The notes beneath the pieces are model-generated. The model was not told the origin of the DNA. It worked only from the letters and a program-made list of their open reading frames with translations, and searched no databases. From Archaeoglobus sp. UBA230 (GTDB lineage: Archaea > Halobacteriota > Archaeoglobi > Archaeoglobales > Archaeoglobaceae): a stretch of DNA of 64,000 nt. The position numbers were made by a program, and so were the translations under genes. Below are positions 51,658 to 60,421 of the stretch, one piece after another (position 1 is the first letter of the stretch; each line of letters opens with the position of its first letter). The stretch spans positions 32,345 to 96,344 of the forward strand of contig DAVR01000022.1 in NCBI GenBank assembly GCA_002507545.1, given 5' to 3'.

Positions 51658-51668
51658 TAATAACAATT
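51658..51668. promoter_or_regulatory. Candidate shared control motif upstream of the third PEF-CTERM gene
   Basis: TAATAACAATT, the exact reverse complement of the 11-mer at 45345-45355. It lies 15 bases before the TATA box gttataaata (51683-51692). After the TATA box both this gene and the gene at 45437 have CAAGTAT (51697-51703 and 45407-45413) at nearly the same distance. Confidence 0.35.
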
Positions 51669-51724
51669 TTATTAAATAGAAAGTTATAAATACTCTCAAG
51701 TATCAATATATTTGGGGATGTGAA

Positions 51725-52627
51725 ATGAAAGTATTGAAGTCGGCAATTCTGTCGATAGTAATTGGAGCGATAGTGGCGATGACCCCCACTCTTGCCGTTG
51801 ACGTATCCGTTGATGGTGATTTGGGTGATTGGGGTTTATCCCAAATCTTGACAGACGACTGGAGTGATCCAGCAACTTGGATTCCAACAGTGGATGGTAT
51901 CAGCTTCTTTGTGGAAGATAATCAGGACCCATTAAACGTTGCAGCGATAAACTACAACGCTTCATATACAGGAGTGCACATTTATGGCAATGCAACATGG
52001 CAAGCAACCTACCGTGAACCCCTACTCGTTGGGAATAGAGCTGAACCTTATGGTGGTACAGGTGGTAGATTTGGCGAAATGTATGACATAGAGGCAATGT
52101 ATGTTACTGAGAATGATACTTACATATTCGTGCTGATAATTACCTCAACTGAATCTGCTATAGGAGATTTGGCGCTTGATTTTGGACCTGGTGGAGGATA
52201 CGGGTATGAGTATGGAGTAAACTTCTATAGGTCTGGAGACACACAGGGAGTTCTTGGGGGAGTTTACATGACACCAACTGACAACGATTGGGCTATACCA
52301 AGCCCGTTTCCAGAGAATGCGCCCTATAAGATAAACTTCTCAAGTGTTGATCCTGCGAGTGATCTTTGTGTTGCAGATATCAGCGAAACCGATTTGGGTG
52401 TAAATGACTTTGGAAGAACGAACTATGCGTTTGAAGTGGCGATACCCAAGAGTTGTATTGGAAGTCCAGAACTACCAGATAAACCAGCAACTGCGGTGAA
52501 GAGATTCTGGATAACCGAATACTGCGGAAACGATTCGGGGCCAAGTATACCTGAGTTCATTTCAATTCTGATACCAGCAGGTATTCTACTTGGTTCGGTG
52601 TACTACTTTACAAGGAGAGAAAGATAA
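51725..52627 (+). CDS. PEF-CTERM surface protein adjacent to the archaeosortase
   Basis: A 300-residue exported protein. Signal peptide: KSAILSIVIGAIVAMTPTLA; the start of the mature part, VDVSVDGDLGDWGLSQIL, is a DOMON/CBM9-like opening seen in many surface proteins. There are several N-glycosylation sequons (NYNASY, YGNATW, ENDTY). The C-terminus is the sorting signal IPEFISILIPAGILLGSVYY with TRRER. It is the nearest likely substrate of the archaeosortase. ATG 51725 follows GGGGATG. Confidence 0.88.
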   Translation: MKVLKSAILSIVIGAIVAMTPTLAVDVSVDGDLGDWGLSQILTDDWSDPATWIPTVDGISFFVEDNQDPLNVAAINYNASYTGVHIYGNATWQATYREPLLVGNRAEPYGGTGGRFGEMYDIEAMYVTENDTYIFVLIITSTESAIGDLALDFGPGGGYGYEYGVNFYRSGDTQGVLGGVYMTPTDNDWAIPSPFPENAPYKINFSSVDPASDLCVADISETDLGVNDFGRTNYAFEVAIPKSCIGSPELPDKPATAVKRFWITEYCGNDSGPSIPEFISILIPAGILLGSVYYFTRRER

Positions 52628-52633
52628 GCTCAA

Positions 52634-52646
52634 TTTTTTATTTTTT
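52634..52646 (+). terminator. Double T-run after the PEF-CTERM gene
   Basis: Two T6 runs separated by one A directly after the stop codon of the PEF-CTERM gene and before the DUF354 gene, a plausible terminator that would let the surface protein be made in higher amounts than the glycan enzymes downstream. Confidence 0.4.
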
Positions 52647-52654
52647 GAAGTAAT

Positions 52655-53716
52655 ATGAAGATAATAGTTGACGTAGGGCATCCGGGACACGTTCATTTTT
52701 ACAAGAATCCCGTTACAAATTGGGAAAAAAGGGGTCACGAAGTTCTGGTTGTTGCGAGAGACAAAGACCTTACAGTTGATTTGCTAAAATCATTCGGAAT
52801 TGAGCATACTAAAATTGGCAGGAGTAGAAACGGACTTTTTATGAAAGGATTAGATATGGCTGCAAAAGATATCAAGCTTCTAAAAATTGCAAGAAAGTTC
52901 AAGCCAGACGTTTTTACAGGAGTTTTCAGTCCCTATGCATCGCAGGTCGGCTCTTTGATGAATAAGCCATCGGTAATTTTCAATGATACGGAACTTGTAA
53001 AATTCAGCAAACTTGTTACTCACTTTGCTTCGGTAATTTGTACGCCAAAGTGTTTTCGTGGAAGAGTGGAGAAAAATATCAGATACAACGGATATCAGGA
53101 ACTGGCGTATTTACACCCAAGGTATTTTAAACCGGACAAATCGGTTTTGGACGAGCTTGGGATTAATGGGGAAAAATTTATTGTGATAAGGTTAATTTCA
53201 TGGAGCGCTTATCATGATAGCAAGCTTAAAGGATTAGATCACGAGCGACTATTTGAGACTATAAAACTTTTTGAGAAGGCTGGCAGAGTTTTTATTACCT
53301 CAGAGAGAAAGATTAACGGGCACCTAAGAGACTATGCGTTGAATATTTCTCCAGAGAAAATCCATTCAGTTCTTCATTACGCTGACCTTTATTTTGGAGA
53401 AGGAGGTACGATGGCTGTCGAGTCAGCCTTACTTGGAACGCCAGCTATTCATGTAGAGTCGGAGGAGAATGGTAAGGCTACTGGAGAGACCAGCGGTAAC
53501 TTTGTTGAACTCAGGAATGAATATGACCTTCTTTTCTTTTTTGCTGACCACGATACTGCTGTTGAAAAAGCCATTGAATTGCTTGAATCTGATACTACAA
53601 AAAGAGAGTGGCAGAAAAAAAGGAATAAGCTGACCAGAGACAAAATTGATGTTACAGAGTGGGTGACAAAATTTGTGGAGAAATATCCAGAAAGCTTTTA
53701 TGAATTGTCATATTAG
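52655..53716 (+). CDS. DUF354 family glycosyltransferase-like protein
   Basis: A 353-residue protein with the DUF354 signature at the start, KIIVDVGHPGHVHFYKNPV, and a C-terminal GT-B-like sugar-nucleotide region (YADLYFGEGGTMAVESALLGTPAIHVES). DUF354 proteins resemble UDP-GlcNAc 2-epimerase and MurG-type transferases and occur in archaeal and bacterial glycan loci. It could transfer a sugar to the lipid-linked chain. It is 11 bases from the CapK-like gene. Confidence 0.8.
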   Translation: MKIIVDVGHPGHVHFYKNPVTNWEKRGHEVLVVARDKDLTVDLLKSFGIEHTKIGRSRNGLFMKGLDMAAKDIKLLKIARKFKPDVFTGVFSPYASQVGSLMNKPSVIFNDTELVKFSKLVTHFASVICTPKCFRGRVEKNIRYNGYQELAYLHPRYFKPDKSVLDELGINGEKFIVIRLISWSAYHDSKLKGLDHERLFETIKLFEKAGRVFITSERKINGHLRDYALNISPEKIHSVLHYADLYFGEGGTMAVESALLGTPAIHVESEENGKATGETSGNFVELRNEYDLLFFFADHDTAVEKAIELLESDTTKREWQKKRNKLTRDKIDVTEWVTKFVEKYPESFYELSY

Positions 53717-53727
53717 ATAATTAGGAG

Positions 53728-55068
53728 ATGTATATGTTAGGTTACTCAGCAGCATTCAGAAATTTAATTTTCCCATTGATGGAAAGTTTTCAAGGAACTG
53801 AAATAAGAAAACATCTTGCTTGGCTTAAAAAAACACAATGGCTGGATCGTAATGAAATTGAAGAGATACAGAATAAAAAACTACGGGCACTGATTCATCA
53901 TGCTTACAAAAATGTCCCATATTATCATCGGGTCTTTAAGAGGCTTGGGTTAACTCCCGACGATGTCAGGAGAAAAGAAGAGCTTTCTAAACTACCGGTT
54001 TTAGAAAAAGACGATGTCAGGAAAAATCTAAAACATCTTTTAGCGCAAAATATTCCAAAATCCCGAATATTGGGCACCCAATCGAGCGGCTCAACAGGTG
54101 AACCGCTTAAATATTATTTGGACAAAACATCATACAGTATAGGTTGGGCGCATACTTTTCGTTGCTGGAGTTGGGCAGGATATAATCTTGGCGACCCGTA
54201 TGTAAAAATAAGCATGAGTGTTAGAACGTCTTTTAAGAAAAAAGTTCAGGACATCTTAATGAACTGCCACTATATACCTTTCTCAGATGTGAGTTTGGAA
54301 ACGCTGCCAAATCTGTTGAAAACTATGAAAAAAGGGAAAATAATAAGAGGTTTTGCGTCATCCATCTACATCATTGCAAAGTTGATTGAAGAGGAGAATA
54401 TCCGTGAAATTCCAGAGCCTGCCGCTATAATGACGACTGGAGACACACTTTTTCCACACTACAGGGAAGTTATAGAATCTGTCTTCGAGTGTGAAGTATT
54501 TGATGGCTATGGAGGAGAGAGCACACCTATAGCCTTTGAATGCGAGGAACACTTTAATTATCATCTTTGTGATGAAAGCGTTGTTGTAGAATTTCTTAAG
54601 GAGGGTGAGGAGGTAGCCCCAGGAGAACTTGGAAGCATTGTTTTTACAAACTTGGACAACTTTGTCATGCCCTTTATAAGATACAAGATAAACGATGTGG
54701 GTGTAAAGGGAGTAGGAGATTGCCCTTGTGGAAGAGGTCTTTCGCTAATGAAATCTGTAGAGGGTAGGAATACAGACATCATTGTAACTCCAAGCGGTAG
54801 ATTTATTGTTGCACAGTTCTTTGCGAACCTCTTCAAATACATCGAAGGTGTGGAACAGTTTCAGATAATTCAAGAACGAATAGACAAAGTTGAGGTACGA
54901 ATCGTTATCAATGAGAAGTTCAGGGAGACGGACGAAGATTACATTTCTTCGAGGATAAAAGGTCAGTTGGGAGATGATGTAGAATTGACTATCAAAATTG
55001 TAAGTTCAATTCCTCCTACGGAGTCTGGAAAAAGGCGATTTGTAATCTCAAACGTTACTCCATTCTGA
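53728..55068 (+). CDS. CapK/PaaK-like AMP-forming ligase
   Basis: A 446-residue protein of the phenylacetate-CoA-ligase/CapK class. The P-loop is LGTQSSGSTGEPLKYYLD, followed by MTTGDTLFPHYREVIES, the AMP-binding DGYGGESTPIAFECE and a zinc-like CPCGRG. These enzymes adenylate a carboxylic acid; in capsule and exosortase loci they are thought to activate groups for glycan acylation. The start at 53728 has no strong ribosome site; the longer N-terminus (LGYSAAFRNL) is in keeping with CapK. Confidence 0.85.
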   Translation: MYMLGYSAAFRNLIFPLMESFQGTEIRKHLAWLKKTQWLDRNEIEEIQNKKLRALIHHAYKNVPYYHRVFKRLGLTPDDVRRKEELSKLPVLEKDDVRKNLKHLLAQNIPKSRILGTQSSGSTGEPLKYYLDKTSYSIGWAHTFRCWSWAGYNLGDPYVKISMSVRTSFKKKVQDILMNCHYIPFSDVSLETLPNLLKTMKKGKIIRGFASSIYIIAKLIEEENIREIPEPAAIMTTGDTLFPHYREVIESVFECEVFDGYGGESTPIAFECEEHFNYHLCDESVVVEFLKEGEEVAPGELGSIVFTNLDNFVMPFIRYKINDVGVKGVGDCPCGRGLSLMKSVEGRNTDIIVTPSGRFIVAQFFANLFKYIEGVEQFQIIQERIDKVEVRIVINEKFRETDEDYISSRIKGQLGDDVELTIKIVSSIPPTESGKRRFVISNVTPF

Positions 55069-55081
55069 TGATGGTGAAAAT

Positions 55082-56485
55082 ATGGTTAGAAATGACATTT
55101 ACACACTTTACGGATTGAAGCACTTTGAGGATAAATACAAAACCCTCCCCCCACGCACAATTATAGACAACTCGATAAATATTTTGAACCCGTCTCCCAG
55201 GCAGATTTTACCCGATACTCAGTCCAATGTTTTTGATTGTATAGGGAGGGTGCTTTCAGGGCATCTGGAAAAATACTACCACGATAAAGACTTGAGAGAA
55301 AAAATTTCCAGAGAACCTTTTGTTGACATGGCAGAGCAGCAGATTTTCGATTTAATTCTGCACGAAAATAGAGGGGGAGCAATAGTTAATCACTCCTTTT
55401 GGCCCTATGGGAAAAAGTTTGCGGTGTGTCTTACCCATGATGTTGATGAAGTTAAAAAAACCTACCAGTATCTTACATTTTCACTGAGACATCTGAAGGG
55501 GAGAAACTTAAAGGCTTTTAGAAATCAGATTGTCTCTCTTTTTAAGAAATTGGGTGGTGAAGAGCCATTTTGGACTTTTGAGGAAATTATGAAACTTGAA
55601 AGAGAGTTGGGAGTAAAATCTACATTTTTCTTCCTCAATGAAACTGCAAAAGTCAATCTTTTCGATTTGAAAACGTGGAGACACTACGGTAGAAGATTTG
55701 ACATCAGACATGAAAAAATCGCTAATTTGCTGAAAACACTAACTTCTGAAGGATGGGAAGTTGGTCTTCACGGGTCTTTTTTCTCTTTCAGAGATTTGGA
55801 CAAGTTGGCGAATGAGCTGGCAATTTTGGAGGAAGTAATGAACGGGAAAGTATGCGGTACAAGACAGCATAACCTGAATTTGAACATTCCCGAAACTTGG
55901 AGATATCACGAAAAACTTGGTTTATTTTATGATACTACTCTTGGATTTAACAATTGTATTGGATTTAGATGGGGCACAAGCTTCCCCTTCTATCCCTTAG
56001 ATTCGAAATCAGGTAGAGAACTCAATCTTCTTGAAATACCACTTGTGGTCGAAGATATAGCTCTATTTTCCTACAAAAAACCCTGGCAAGAATTTTTGAA
56101 AGTAGCTGAGAGAGTTGAGAGATACGGAGGAATTTTAACTATTCTTTGGCATCATTCTGTGTTCAACGATCTCGAATTTCCAGGATGGAGAGATACTTAC
56201 AAAAAGATTGTGAGATACTGCCTTAATAGGGATGCATGGGTTGCAACATGTTGTGAAATTGCTAAATGGTGGAAAAAACGGGAAAAATCTAAGGTTGAGG
56301 TTAAGTATTTAGACGGCGAAATTGTGATTCAACCACTTCCAAAGGGAGAGTCACATTTTTTGGATATTCACACCACGAACGGAGCAGAATTAGAGGTTAA
56401 ATCCGGTGCAAAAGTTGTTAGGAGGGATGAGGATAAGGTGACGATTTTCACAACTGGTGAAGAAAAGGTTAGGGTGGTGTTTTAA
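55082..56485 (+). CDS. Polysaccharide deacetylase (NodB-type)
   Basis: A 467-residue protein with a carbohydrate esterase 4 domain in its middle. Motifs: VCLTHDVDEVKKT (catalytic base and metal Asp), WEVGLHGSFFSF (metal His), GTRQHNLN and ILWHHS. The first 115 residues and the last 60 (LDIHTTNGAELEVKSGAKVV, beta-rich) are extra. No signal peptide is seen, so deacetylation may occur on cytoplasmic lipid-linked sugars. It is placed between the CapK-like ligase and a FemAB-like transferase. Confidence 0.85.
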   Translation: MVRNDIYTLYGLKHFEDKYKTLPPRTIIDNSINILNPSPRQILPDTQSNVFDCIGRVLSGHLEKYYHDKDLREKISREPFVDMAEQQIFDLILHENRGGAIVNHSFWPYGKKFAVCLTHDVDEVKKTYQYLTFSLRHLKGRNLKAFRNQIVSLFKKLGGEEPFWTFEEIMKLERELGVKSTFFFLNETAKVNLFDLKTWRHYGRRFDIRHEKIANLLKTLTSEGWEVGLHGSFFSFRDLDKLANELAILEEVMNGKVCGTRQHNLNLNIPETWRYHEKLGLFYDTTLGFNNCIGFRWGTSFPFYPLDSKSGRELNLLEIPLVVEDIALFSYKKPWQEFLKVAERVERYGGILTILWHHSVFNDLEFPGWRDTYKKIVRYCLNRDAWVATCCEIAKWWKKREKSKVEVKYLDGEIVIQPLPKGESHFLDIHTTNGAELEVKSGAKVVRRDEDKVTIFTTGEEKVRVVF

Positions 56486-56486
56486 C

Positions 56487-57512
56487 ATGGACATACAGAT
56501 CGCAGAGAATGAAAAAATATGGAACGAAATCGCGGATACTTCTCCACAGGCAACAGCTTTTCATCAGTATGAGTGGCTCAAACTAATGGAAAAACATACC
56601 GGATTTAGGCTCTATCCTTTAATTGCATTCAAAGGGGAGGAGGCGGTGGGCATATTCCCGGTGTTCTTCTATAAAAAATTCTTCGTAAGGTCTACTTTTT
56701 CACCACCACCGGGCACAGCGATCTCATATCTCGGTCCAGCCATGGTAGGTAAAGAGAATTTGAGATTATCACAAAGAGAGTATACTACTCTGGAATTCCT
56801 GAAATCAGTAGATTGCTTCATAAGTAAAAGTTTAAAAGCTAATTACGTCTACTTCTCCGCTCCTCCTAAAATTGATGACCCAAGAGCTTTTCAATGGCTC
56901 GGATATGACGTTAAGCCGGCGTATGGATATATCACAGATTTGAAAAACGGTTTAGAGGCAGTTTTGGAAAAAATAACAACAAAGAAAATCAGAAAGGAGA
57001 TCAAACGAGCTTTAAGGAAGGGTATTTATGTTAGAGAAGGAGGTAAAAAAGAAATTGAGGCAATCTACAATTTAATGTTAGGAAGATATGAAAATCAGAG
57101 TAAACCGGTAACAGTGTCAGAAAAATATTTACTGGAGTTGTTTGACAGATTTAAATTGAAAGTTTTTGTTGCAGAGTATGAGGATGAGATTGTAACCGGA
57201 ACAGTTTGTGTTAGCTCTAAAGACAGGTTTTTGAGCTGGATAGGTTTTCCAAAGCCGAGAATAAAGCTTTCACCATCACCAAATGATCTTTTGATAGTGG
57301 AGGAGATAAAGTATGCATGTGAAAATGGATACGACTACTACGAAATAATGGGGGCAGCGGGTGATAGAAGACTCCACAACTATTATTCAAAATTTAATTT
57401 CGATCTTATTGTTCGCTTTTCTGCAAAGAAATCTTCTATGATTCCTACTATTATTGAAGGGGTCTACCCGAGAATGAAAGGCAAGCTTGGCATACATAGG
57501 GTGAAAAAATGA
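56487..57512 (+). CDS. FemAB-like (GNAT-fold) transferase, first copy
   Basis: A 341-residue protein of the FemAB/BioF2-like acyltransferase type: N-terminal WNEIADTSPQATAFHQYEWL, the SPPPGTAISYLGPAM segment, and a C-terminal GNAT core (YYEIMGAAGDRRLHNYYSKF). FemAB enzymes move amino acids from aminoacyl-tRNA to a lipid-linked sugar. A FemAB-related protein is a standard part of bacterial PEP-CTERM loci. ATG 56487 follows AGGGTGGTG. It is a clear paralogue of the gene at 57978, with an acetyltransferase between them. Confidence 0.82.
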   Translation: MDIQIAENEKIWNEIADTSPQATAFHQYEWLKLMEKHTGFRLYPLIAFKGEEAVGIFPVFFYKKFFVRSTFSPPPGTAISYLGPAMVGKENLRLSQREYTTLEFLKSVDCFISKSLKANYVYFSAPPKIDDPRAFQWLGYDVKPAYGYITDLKNGLEAVLEKITTKKIRKEIKRALRKGIYVREGGKKEIEAIYNLMLGRYENQSKPVTVSEKYLLELFDRFKLKVFVAEYEDEIVTGTVCVSSKDRFLSWIGFPKPRIKLSPSPNDLLIVEEIKYACENGYDYYEIMGAAGDRRLHNYYSKFNFDLIVRFSAKKSSMIPTIIEGVYPRMKGKLGIHRVKK

Positions 57513-57994
57513 CGAGAAAATTTCGCGACGTTTATCTTGCCGTTTTGCATTCAATGGCGATGAACATCCCCTTAGGAAGAGTAAAAAGGGCACTCTACAG
57601 GTTGAGGGGAACAAAAATTGGTAGAAACGTGGACATTGCCAATGGAGTATTTATTGAGGACTCGTTTCCAGAACTCGTGGAGATTGAGGATGGGGTAGAT
57701 ATAGGGCCAGGAGTGATTATACTTGCCCATGATTCGAGCGCTCACTGCATCAGCCCCAATATCCCAATAATGTTAAAACCCGTGGTAATTAAGCGGAATG
57801 CTTACATTGGTGCAGGAGCTTTAATTTTACCAGGTGTTACGGTTGGCGAATTTTCAATCGTTGCAGCTGGTGCTATTGTTACGCGGGATGTCCCTCCGGG
57901 TAAAATAGTAGCAGGTGTTCCCGCAAAGGTTATTGGAGACACATCAGAATATTTGAAAAAATTTAAAGGTGTTTGTGATGAGCATACATGTTGA
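57509..57994 (+). CDS. Left-handed beta-helix acetyltransferase (CysE/NodL/WbbJ-like)
   Basis: A 161-residue hexapeptide-repeat acyltransferase: repeats such as IGRNVDIANGVFIEDSF and IGPGVIILAHDSSAHC, IKRNAYIGAGALILPGVTVG and IVAAGAIVTRDVPPGKIVAG. The His of LAHDSSAH is the likely catalytic residue. It would acetylate a sugar hydroxyl or amine. It overlaps the first FemAB gene by ATGA and the second by 17 bases. Confidence 0.88.
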   Translation: MTRKFRDVYLAVLHSMAMNIPLGRVKRALYRLRGTKIGRNVDIANGVFIEDSFPELVEIEDGVDIGPGVIILAHDSSAHCISPNIPIMLKPVVIKRNAYIGAGALILPGVTVGEFSIVAAGAIVTRDVPPGKIVAGVPAKVIGDTSEYLKKFKGVCDEHTC

Positions 57995-59006
57995 GTCAAC
58001 GAAAGATTCAGAACTCTGGAATCGGATTGTGGAAAGTTCCCCACAAGGAACAATTTTTCACCTATGGGAATGGTTGAAGATCGTTGAAAAGTATACAGAA
58101 ACAAAGCTTTATCCGTTGATAGGGTACAAGGGGTCAACTCCCATTGGAATATATCCTTTATTTGCCCAAAAAATAAAATTCATCAAAACATATTTTTCAC
58201 CACCTCCTAAAGCTCTTTTACTGTATCTCGGGCCAGTGATTGCAAATTATGAGACACTGAAAGAGAGCAAAAAAGTCAGTCTTTTCTACAATTTCCAGAA
58301 AGAGGTTGATGAATTTTTATTTTCTGAACTTAATGCAAACTATGTCCGCATAAGAACTTCACCGTATTTTGAATGCAGACCTCTCATTTGGAGCAGGTAT
58401 GACGTAAAGCCACTTTACACCTACATGATTCGACTTGAAAAAGACCCAGAGGTGTTGTGGAAAAAACTCAACAGAAAAACAAGGGTAAATATTGAGAAAA
58501 CAAAAAGAGAGGGAGTTATAATTGAAATGGGCGACTACGATGACTTGGCTTACTTAAGGTCTGCTCTTTACAGTAGATTTGAGGAGCAGGGATTTAGACC
58601 AACCAAAGATTACTACAAAAGCTATCTTGAAGAACTATTCAAAACCTTTTATCCTGAAAACATGAAAATATTCGTGGCTAAACAAAATGGAGAGAGAATC
58701 GGTGGGCTTGTAACTCTTCATTATCGCAAATGGGCTGGTTTATGGATAGGACTCCCAAAAACAAAGTTAACCGGGATTTACCCAAACGACCTTGTCCAGT
58801 GGGAGGCAATAAAATGGGCATGTAACGAGGGATACGAAAAGTACGAGTTGATGGATTCAGGAGAGAATCCGAGGTTGGTTGACTACAAATCGAATTTCAA
58901 CCCAGAACCAGTTCCATGGTTTTCAGCAGTTAAACATTCCTCTCTTGCTTTTAGAATCGTAGAAAGGATGTCCCATATAGTGAGATCAAAAAGGTGGAAT
59001 GGATGA
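57978..59006 (+). CDS. FemAB-like (GNAT-fold) transferase, second copy
   Basis: A 342-residue paralogue of the gene at 56487. The matching parts are WNRIVESSPQGTIFHLWEWL, FSPPPKALLLYLGPVI and the GNAT end KYELMDSGENPRLVDYKSNF. The two presumably add different groups, or act one after the other on the same sugar. It begins inside the acetyltransferase gene and ends in an ATGA overlap with the flippase gene, so the three are tightly coupled. Confidence 0.82.
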   Translation: MSIHVESTKDSELWNRIVESSPQGTIFHLWEWLKIVEKYTETKLYPLIGYKGSTPIGIYPLFAQKIKFIKTYFSPPPKALLLYLGPVIANYETLKESKKVSLFYNFQKEVDEFLFSELNANYVRIRTSPYFECRPLIWSRYDVKPLYTYMIRLEKDPEVLWKKLNRKTRVNIEKTKREGVIIEMGDYDDLAYLRSALYSRFEEQGFRPTKDYYKSYLEELFKTFYPENMKIFVAKQNGERIGGLVTLHYRKWAGLWIGLPKTKLTGIYPNDLVQWEAIKWACNEGYEKYELMDSGENPRLVDYKSNFNPEPVPWFSAVKHSSLAFRIVERMSHIVRSKRWNG

Positions 59007-60421
59007 AAAAGAGCCTTCCATTTTATACTTTATTTTTCATATTTTCTCTTGCAGTAATGAAGTTAAGCGGTGTTATAAGTAAGATTCTTGTTGCAAGGTA
59101 TATAACTCCCTACGAATACGGGATGATAACCTTAACCACAATATCTCTACCAGCTATGTTTTTTTACTTTACTAACTTTTGTCTGCATGATCTACTATCC
59201 AATTCGAAAAAAGGCAGGAATTATTTTGGCTTTGCATTCACCTACTCGCTTGTAGTATCTTTGATTTTCGGATTATTTGTTTTTGTCCTCTATAAACCTT
59301 TTTTCAATTTTCTTAATCTGCCACTAAGCAACTGGGGACTATTATATCTGGCTTTTTTCGTTGTTCTTGTTTCTGGAAGCATTCTAAACGTTATTACAGG
59401 ACTCTTCAGAGGATTAAAGTTGTACTCGTCCACAAGTATTATAGCCTCTCTTCCGGCAATACTCAAGCTTCTTCTACTTATTGCTCTACTGATACTCTTG
59501 AAAAACCTTGATTTTACAAGGGCTATTTTGGTGTTCTCTTTTTCGTCTTTAATTACTCTCATGTTTGTGCTCACATTTCACCATAAGACAATATTCGGGA
59601 ACTTAAAGTTGATAAGGCCAGACCGGGAAATATTGTATTTTGGGTCATCCATCTACCTTTTAGGATTGTTTGGGGGGATGAGTCAGACAATCAGCAAGGT
59701 AGTGGTAAGCCACGATCTTGGAGTGGTCTGGCAAGGCTATTTTGATGCGTCACTGACTGTAATATCTGTACTGTCGTTTGCATTTGCATCAATGAGCTTC
59801 ATATCCATTCCAGAAGCTACAAGTAGTGCCAGTAGGGAGGAACTCTTGTATGAAAGTGGAAGGCTCGGTGATGTTGTTCGAGCACTGTTCGCATTCTTAA
59901 TATTGGGCATAATGTTACTTTGCATTTATCCTTCACAATTTGTCGAACTTCTATTTGGAAAAGATTACGCAGTTTCATCAAGATTTCTTCCTATCTTGGC
60001 TATCGGTTACGTTTTTCTGTATATTCAGCAATTTGTAGCATATTTGAACGTATCTTACCAGAAACCTTCGGAATACAGGTCCCTCGTTATTGCAACAGTA
60101 ATTTGCCTTTTGTTCCTTGTTGTTTCCGTGCATAATTTCACGATATTGATGGGGATTTTAGGAACCTATTCCGTTCTCACCTCCTTTTATTTCGTTTACT
60201 TGTTAGTAACACTAAAACTTTCAAAAGATGTATCTCCAGCTTTAATATTCGTTAAAAAAATTCACAGATTGGCTATTGCGACGGTTATTACTGGAGTGAT
60301 TGGACACTTTGCACTATTTTCAAATTTTGTCTATGATGTGCTGTTCATATCTACAATTTTCACTCTCCTGATTTTTGCTACTGGCTATCTAAAAATAGAT
60401 TTGGTGAAAAGCATTTTTTAA
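59003..60421 (+). CDS. Polysaccharide flippase (Wzx/MVF-MATE superfamily)
   Basis: A 472-residue protein with 12 or more membrane helices and the Wzx/RfbX pattern: VMKLSGVISKILVARYITPYEYGMI at the start and FLPILAIGYVFLYIQQF late. It moves lipid-linked oligosaccharide across the membrane. AAGGTGGA precedes ATG 59003, which overlaps the second FemAB gene. It converges on the large GT-C-like gene with a 4-base overlap. Confidence 0.88.
   Translation: MKKSLPFYTLFFIFSLAVMKLSGVISKILVARYITPYEYGMITLTTISLPAMFFYFTNFCLHDLLSNSKKGRNYFGFAFTYSLVVSLIFGLFVFVLYKPFFNFLNLPLSNWGLLYLAFFVVLVSGSILNVITGLFRGLKLYSSTSIIASLPAILKLLLLIALLILLKNLDFTRAILVFSFSSLITLMFVLTFHHKTIFGNLKLIRPDREILYFGSSIYLLGLFGGMSQTISKVVVSHDLGVVWQGYFDASLTVISVLSFAFASMSFISIPEATSSASREELLYESGRLGDVVRALFAFLILGIMLLCIYPSQFVELLFGKDYAVSSRFLPILAIGYVFLYIQQFVAYLNVSYQKPSEYRSLVIATVICLLFLVVSVHNFTILMGILGTYSVLTSFYFVYLLVTLKLSKDVSPALIFVKKIHRLAIATVITGVIGHFALFSNFVYDVLFISTIFTLLIFATGYLKIDLVKSIF

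Noticed and set aside
53728..55068. Reading the CapK-like protein as a phenylacetate-CoA ligase for aromatic breakdown
   Set aside because: No other aromatic catabolism gene is nearby, and the neighbours are glycan genes, so the CapK-type role is preferred.
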